NCBI GenBank assembly: GCA_017849395.1
Contig: JAFIHO010000199.1
Location: 1-9,817, forward strand
Length of the DNA: 9,817 nt
Source of the DNA: Hyphomicrobiales bacterium
GTDB lineage: Bacteria > Pseudomonadota > Alphaproteobacteria > Micropepsales > Micropepsaceae
Reading direction: 5' to 3'
Part shown: positions 6,518-9,817 of the stretch, piece after piece
Position numbering within the stretch: position 1 is the stretch's first letter
Layout: each line of letters opens with the position of its first letter
The notes under the pieces: model-generated
The model's input: only the letters and a program-made list of their open reading frames with translations
Databases searched by the model: none
What the model was told of the DNA's origin: nothing
Program-made: the position numbers and the translations under genes

Positions 6518-9370
6518 TTAGTGCGCCGCGTCCCAATTGTCGGCGGCACGCGCCTCGACGACCAAGGGAACACTGATTTGCGCGGCGGGGAGCGGGGCTT
6601 TTTCCATCACCTGCGCGATCAGGGTGCAGGCCTTCGTGACATCTTTCTCCGGCGCTTCGAAGATCAGTTCGTCATGCACCTGCAGCAGCATGGTCGCGGC
6701 GATCCGTTGGGCCGCCAGCGCGGGCGGCAGTTTCACCTTGGCGCGGCGGATGATTTCGGCGGCCGCGCCCTGGATCGGGGCGTTGATCGCGGCGCGCTCG
6801 GCCCCACCGCGCAAGCCCGGCACCTTGGAATTGATCTCGCGGATATGGATGCGCCGCCCGAACAATGTCTCCACATAGCCATGCGTCCGGGCGAACTGCT
6901 TGGTTTCTTCCATATAGTCGCGGATGCCGGGAAAGCGGGTGAAGTATTTCTTGATATAGTCCGACGCCTCGCTCTGCGGGATGCCGAGCTGGTTGGCCAG
7001 GCCGAAACCGGAAATGCCATAGACAATGCCGAAATTGATCGCCTTGGCGCGGCGGCGGATTTCGGCGGGCATGTCCTTGACCGGAACGCCGAAAATTTCC
7101 GACGCGGTCATGGCGTGAATGTCCAGCCCGTCCGCGAAGGCTTTTTTCAGTTCCGGGATGTCGGCGATATGCGCCAGCAGGCGTAGTTCGATCTGGCTGT
7201 AGTCGGCGCTGATAAGCTTGTTGCCCTTCGTCGCGATGAAGGCCTGGCGGATGCGGCGGCCTTCCTCTGTGCGGACGGGAATGTTCTGGAGATTGGGATC
7301 GGTTGACGCCAGACGCCCGGTCGAGGTGGACGCCATCGCATAGGATGTGTGCACGCGGCCCGTTTTCGGATTGATGTAGCCGGGCAGCGCATCGGTATAG
7401 GTGCCGCGCAGCTTGGCGAGGCCGCGCCATTCCAGAACCTTCTTCGCGATGGGATGGCCCTGGGCCGCTACATCCTCCAGCACATCGCTGTCGGTGGACC
7501 AGGCGCCGGTTTTGGTCTTGCGGCCGCCTTCGAGGCCCATCTTGCCGAACAAGATCTCGCCCAACTGTTTGGGCGAGCCGATGTTGAAGGGGCTGTCCGC
7601 AAGGGCGTGGATTTCGGTTTCCAGCGCGGCCTGCTGCTTGCCGAAATCGTTGGACAGGCGGCGCAACATGTCGGGGTCGATGGTGATGCCCGCACGCTCC
7701 ATGTCGGCCAGCACCATCACCAGCGGCCGTTCCAGCGTTTCATAGACCGCGCGCTTGCCCGCGTCAGCCAGTTTCGGTTTCAGCAGCAGCGCCAGGCGCA
7801 GGGTGACATCCGCATCCTCGGAGGAATATTTCGTCGCTTCCGCCACCGGCACGCAGTCGAACGTCACCTTGTCCTTGCCGCTGCCCGCGACTTCGCTGAA
7901 GGCGATGGGCTTGTGCGACAGATGCAGTTCGCTGAGTTCGTCCATGCCGTGGCCATGCAGGCCGCCTTCCAGCACATAGGAAATCAGCATCGTGTCGTCG
8001 ATGGGGTTCAGGCGGATGCCGCGCTGGAGGAACACAAGCGCGTCATATTTCAGGTTCTGGCCGATCTTGAGGACCGCATCATCCTCCAGCAGCGGCTTGA
8101 GCCGCGCCAGAACATCGGCTTCGGTCATCTGCACAATGTCGCCGGGGCCATCCAGCGCCAGACCGTCGCCCTTGCGATGGCCACAGGGAATGTAGCAGGC
8201 CTCGCCCGGCGCCAGGGCCAGCGACACGCCGCACAGGCCTGCCTGCATGGCATCGAGCGAGGTGGTTTCGGTATCGACGCAGACCACGCCTTTTTTGCGC
8301 GCGCGCGCGATCCATTCATCCAGGTCTTTCGCCGCTGTCACCGTGACATAGGCGTCATGGTCGATGGGCGCGCGGATGGCGGCATCTTCCGCCGCCGCGG
8401 CGGGCGGGGTTTCCAGCAGCGGGGCAGCGGCGGGAGCCGCAACCGTCGCGGCGGGAGCAACGGTTTCGACATCGCTGATCTTGAAATGCGTCGCCACCCG
8501 TTTTGTGATGGTGGTGAATTCCATCGCCTTGAGGAAGGCGAGCAGGGTCTGCGGCTGCGGCTCCTGCACCGCGAATTCGTGCGGCTGTTCTTTCAGCGGC
8601 ACATTCGCATCGAGCGTCACCAGTTTCAGCGAAACGCGCGCATTTTCCGCGTTCTCGATCAGGGTTTCGCGGCGCTTGTTCTGCTTGATCTCGGCGGCGC
8701 GCGACAGAAGCGTTTCGACATCGCCATACTGGTTGATCAGTTCCGCCGCCGTCTTGACGCCGATGCCGCGCACGCCGGGCACATTGTCGGTGGAGTCACC
8801 CGCCAGCGCCTGAACCTGCACCACCTTGTCGGGCGTCACGCCGAACCGTTCCAGCACTTCGGCGCTGGCGATGCGCTTGTTCTTCATCGTGTCCAGCAAT
8901 TCGATGGAGCCGTCCACCACCAGCTGCATCAGATCCTTGTCGGAGGAGATGATGGTGGTGCGCGCGCCCGCCCTGTGCGCGACAGCGGCATAGGTGGCGA
9001 TCAGGTCGTCGGCCTCATAGCCCGGCATTTCGATGCAGGAGATTCCGAAAGCGCGGGTGGCATCGCGCACCAGCGGAAATTGCGGGATCAGGTCTTCGGG
9101 TGGCGGCGGGCGGTGTGCCTTGTATTCCTTGTAGATGTCATTGCGGAAGGTCTTCTCGCCCGCATCGAAGATCACGGCCAGATGGGTCGGGGCCTCGCCG
9201 CCCTTCATGTCCTCCAGCAGCTTCCACAGCATGTTGCAGTAGCCCGACACCGCGCCCGTGGGCAGACCGTCGGATTTGCGGGTCAGGGGCGGCAGGGCGT
9301 GATAGGCACGGAACAGATAGCCCGAGCCGTCCACCAGATAGAGATGGTCGCCCTTTTTCAGGCCGCTCAA
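6518..9370 (-). CDS. polA: DNA polymerase I
   Basis: The 950-residue replication and repair polymerase removes RNA primers and fills gaps. Three domains are complete. The 5' nuclease (1-290) shows VDGSG (D14), GYEADD (117-122), SSDKD (142-146) and the helix-3-turn region around GDSTDN (191-196). A proline/alanine-rich linker spans about 302-336. The 3'-5' proofreading domain keeps all acidic residues: D366 and E368 in DTETT, D443 in NLKYD and Y515/D519 in YSSED. The polymerase domain has motif A SADYSQIE (721-728, D723), the O-helix RRRAKAINFGIVYG (772-785; R772, K776, F780, Y784) and motif C HDE (899-901). No ATG exists in the right frame before residue 47, and the 5' nuclease domain begins well before that. 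TTG at 9370-9368 is therefore the best start, ten bases after the stop of the zinc-finger gene, which suggests coupled translation. F780 is the residue that in E. coli disfavours dideoxynucleotides. Confidence 0.97.
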   Translation of the reverse strand: MSGLKKGDHLYLVDGSGYLFRAYHALPPLTRKSDGLPTGAVSGYCNMLWKLLEDMKGGEAPTHLAVIFDAGEKTFRNDIYKEYKAHRPPPPEDLIPQFPLVRDATRAFGISCIEMPGYEADDLIATYAAVAHRAGARTTIISSDKDLMQLVVDGSIELLDTMKNKRIASAEVLERFGVTPDKVVQVQALAGDSTDNVPGVRGIGVKTAAELINQYGDVETLLSRAAEIKQNKRRETLIENAENARVSLKLVTLDANVPLKEQPHEFAVQEPQPQTLLAFLKAMEFTTITKRVATHFKISDVETVAPAATVAAPAAAPLLETPPAAAAEDAAIRAPIDHDAYVTVTAAKDLDEWIARARKKGVVCVDTETTSLDAMQAGLCGVSLALAPGEACYIPCGHRKGDGLALDGPGDIVQMTEADVLARLKPLLEDDAVLKIGQNLKYDALVFLQRGIRLNPIDDTMLISYVLEGGLHGHGMDELSELHLSHKPIAFSEVAGSGKDKVTFDCVPVAEATKYSSEDADVTLRLALLLKPKLADAGKRAVYETLERPLVMVLADMERAGITIDPDMLRRLSNDFGKQQAALETEIHALADSPFNIGSPKQLGEILFGKMGLEGGRKTKTGAWSTDSDVLEDVAAQGHPIAKKVLEWRGLAKLRGTYTDALPGYINPKTGRVHTSYAMASTSTGRLASTDPNLQNIPVRTEEGRRIRQAFIATKGNKLISADYSQIELRLLAHIADIPELKKAFADGLDIHAMTASEIFGVPVKDMPAEIRRRAKAINFGIVYGISGFGLANQLGIPQSEASDYIKKYFTRFPGIRDYMEETKQFARTHGYVETLFGRRIHIREINSKVPGLRGGAERAAINAPIQGAAAEIIRRAKVKLPPALAAQRIAATMLLQVHDELIFEAPEKDVTKACTLIAQVMEKAPLPAAQISVPLVVEARAADNWDAAH

Positions 9371-9380
9371 TGCCGGCGAC

Positions 9381-9560
9381 TCAATGGGAGTGGCCTGCGC
9401 CGTCCTTCAGGACAAAGCGGCGGTCGCAATAGGGGCATTCGACGAAATTTTCGTCGCCCATTTCCAGATAGACTTTCGGATGCCCCAGCGCGCCGCCGAT
9501 CCCCTCGCAGGAGACGCGGGTGGTTTCAACTTCAACGATTTCCGGGGCTTCGACGGGCAT
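9381..9560 (-). CDS. NDUFS6-type zinc-finger domain miniprotein
   Basis: This short 59-residue gene matches the CHCC zinc-finger family (zf-CHCC, related to the C-terminal domain of mitochondrial complex I subunit NDUFS6). The ligand pattern is intact: C18 in VSCEG, H27 in GHPKVYLEM, and C42 and C45 in ECPYCDRRFVL. In mitochondria and some alphaproteobacteria the homologue is linked to NADH dehydrogenase; a role here is inferred from the family only. The ATG at 9560 is the only ATG possible, because an in-frame stop occurs five codons upstream. No Shine-Dalgarno is obvious in front of it. polA begins ten bases after its stop on the same strand, so the two are almost certainly cotranscribed from the promoter at 9591-9618. 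Confidence 0.88.
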   Translation of the reverse strand: MPVEAPEIVEVETTRVSCEGIGGALGHPKVYLEMGDENFVECPYCDRRFVLKDGAGHSH

Positions 9561-9585
9561 GGGATGGCTTGGTTAGGGTGGGCGG

Positions 9586-9618
9586 GCCGGATCATACCGG
9601 CTAGGATTTGGGGGGCAA
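9586..9618 (-). promoter_or_regulatory. Predicted zinc-finger/polA promoter with palindromic -10
   Basis: On the minus strand TTGCCC (9613-9618) and TATGAT (9591-9596) are separated by 16 bases and match the -35 and -10 consensus at four and five of six bases. The start of transcription would be near 9584, giving a leader of about 24 bases. The -10 hexamer is exactly enclosed by a perfect 5-base inverted repeat, GCCGG (9586-9590) and CCGGC (9597-9601), which could be an operator blocking polymerase. No regulator is identifiable. Confidence 0.5.
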
Positions 9619-9622
9619 GAGG
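9617..9622 (+). promoter_or_regulatory. Ribosome-binding site of the adenosyltransferase gene
   Basis: AAGAGG lies nine bases before the ATG at 9632 and fixes that start. It abuts the -35 box of the divergent zinc-finger/polA promoter, so the two units share a 71-base spacer. Confidence 0.6.
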
Positions 9623-9631
9623 CGGTTTGTC

Positions 9632-9817
9632 ATGGTTCGGCTGGACAGAATTTACACCAGGGGCGGGGGCGGGGGGGAAGGCGGCCGAGGCGACGGCACG
9701 CGGCGGCCCAAGCATGACCTGCGCTTTGCGGCCATGGGTGATGCGGACGAGGCGAACAGCGCCATCGGGGCGGCGCGGGTGCTAGCGACAGGCGACGGCG
9801 ATGCGATGCTGGCGCGC
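9632..9817 (+). CDS. PduO-type cob(I)alamin adenosyltransferase, 5' part
   Basis: The first 62 residues are present and the frame is open at the window edge. This family transfers adenosyl from ATP to cob(I)alamin to form coenzyme B12. The identity rests on MVRLDRIYTR at the N-terminus, GDGTRRPKHDLR (20-31) and AAMGDADEANSAIG (33-46), which carry the conserved R31, G36, D39, E40 and N42. The ATP-binding loop, normally TGDxGxT or GGDxGET followed by GL, reads as GGGGGEGGR (11-19), so the aspartate, threonine and leucine are absent while the length is kept. It may be a divergent enzyme, a decaying gene, or a base-calling problem in a G-rich stretch. Downstream helices that would confirm activity are outside the window. 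Confidence 0.85.
   Translation, partial: MVRLDRIYTRGGGGGEGGRGDGTRRPKHDLRFAAMGDADEANSAIGAARVLATGDGDAMLAR
9660..9677 (+). other. G-tract cluster with quadruplex potential
   Basis: Runs of four, five and seven G residues are separated by single C residues. The last run can be split into two triplets, so four G-triplets with one-base loops are available, which meets the usual quadruplex pattern. The cluster occupies codons 10-16 of the adenosyltransferase gene on the coding strand, so the mRNA carries it too. A further run of six G residues lies at 9610-9615, just before the ribosome-binding site. Confidence 0.55.

Noticed and set aside
8291..8309. (GC)6 tract next to six A/T in polA as a slippage or programmed frameshift site
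   Set aside because: The polA frame is intact on both sides, the codon phasing does not fit a standard slippery heptamer, and the tract simply encodes RARARKK. A Z-DNA or mutation hotspot role is possible but unsupported.
9384..9785. Plus-strand frame spanning the zinc-finger gene and the right edge
   Set aside because: It runs opposite the zinc-finger gene and in a different frame from the adenosyltransferase start, and it shows no domain.

Overview
The window is a GC-rich stretch of bacterial chromosome, most likely from an alphaproteobacterium. The taxonomic hints are the N-terminus of DNA polymerase I, an NDUFS6-type zinc-finger miniprotein next to polA, and an ATP-dependent PEP carboxykinase. 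I cannot place the genus. I see no tRNA or rRNA gene, CRISPR array, insertion sequence, integrase or attachment site. The region reads as ordinary chromosome with several less familiar small elements.

Left part (1-4157). pckA is on the minus strand and ends in a hairpin at the window edge. It is divergent from a plus-strand pair: a MoeB/ThiF-type E1-like adenylyltransferase, then an aldehyde dehydrogenase 68 bases downstream. The 242-base divergent spacer is rich in symmetry. It holds a 9-bp inverted repeat in the predicted pckA leader, a second 9-bp inverted repeat in the middle, and the hexamer GGCACG four times, two copies facing each promoter. The moeB-like gene has a -10-like box seven bases before its ATG and no usable Shine-Dalgarno, so its mRNA may be leaderless.

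Middle part (4158-6427). A 575-residue soluble protein of unknown function is on the plus strand. It has a small alpha/beta N-terminal module and a long helical body. Its purine-rich ribosome-binding sequence is separated from the ATG by a compact hairpin. It converges, with three bases between stop codons, on a minus-strand gene for a small exported protein that resembles the Rap1a/Tai family.

Right part (6518-9817). On the minus strand a short NDUFS6-like zinc-finger gene (59 residues), polA (950 residues, all three activities intact, probable TTG start) and possibly the Rap1a-like gene form one transcription unit. Divergent from it, at the right edge, is the start of a PduO-type cob(I)alamin adenosyltransferase gene. 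Its nucleotide-binding loop is unusually glycine-rich and is encoded by a run of G tracts that could form a quadruplex.

Functionally this is gluconeogenesis (pckA), sulfur-carrier or cofactor activation (moeB-like), aldehyde oxidation, DNA replication and repair (polA) and B12 cofactor synthesis. No single shared pathway links them. The items most deserving follow-up are the unknown 575-residue protein, the symmetric pckA/moeB regulatory spacer and the aberrant adenosyltransferase loop.
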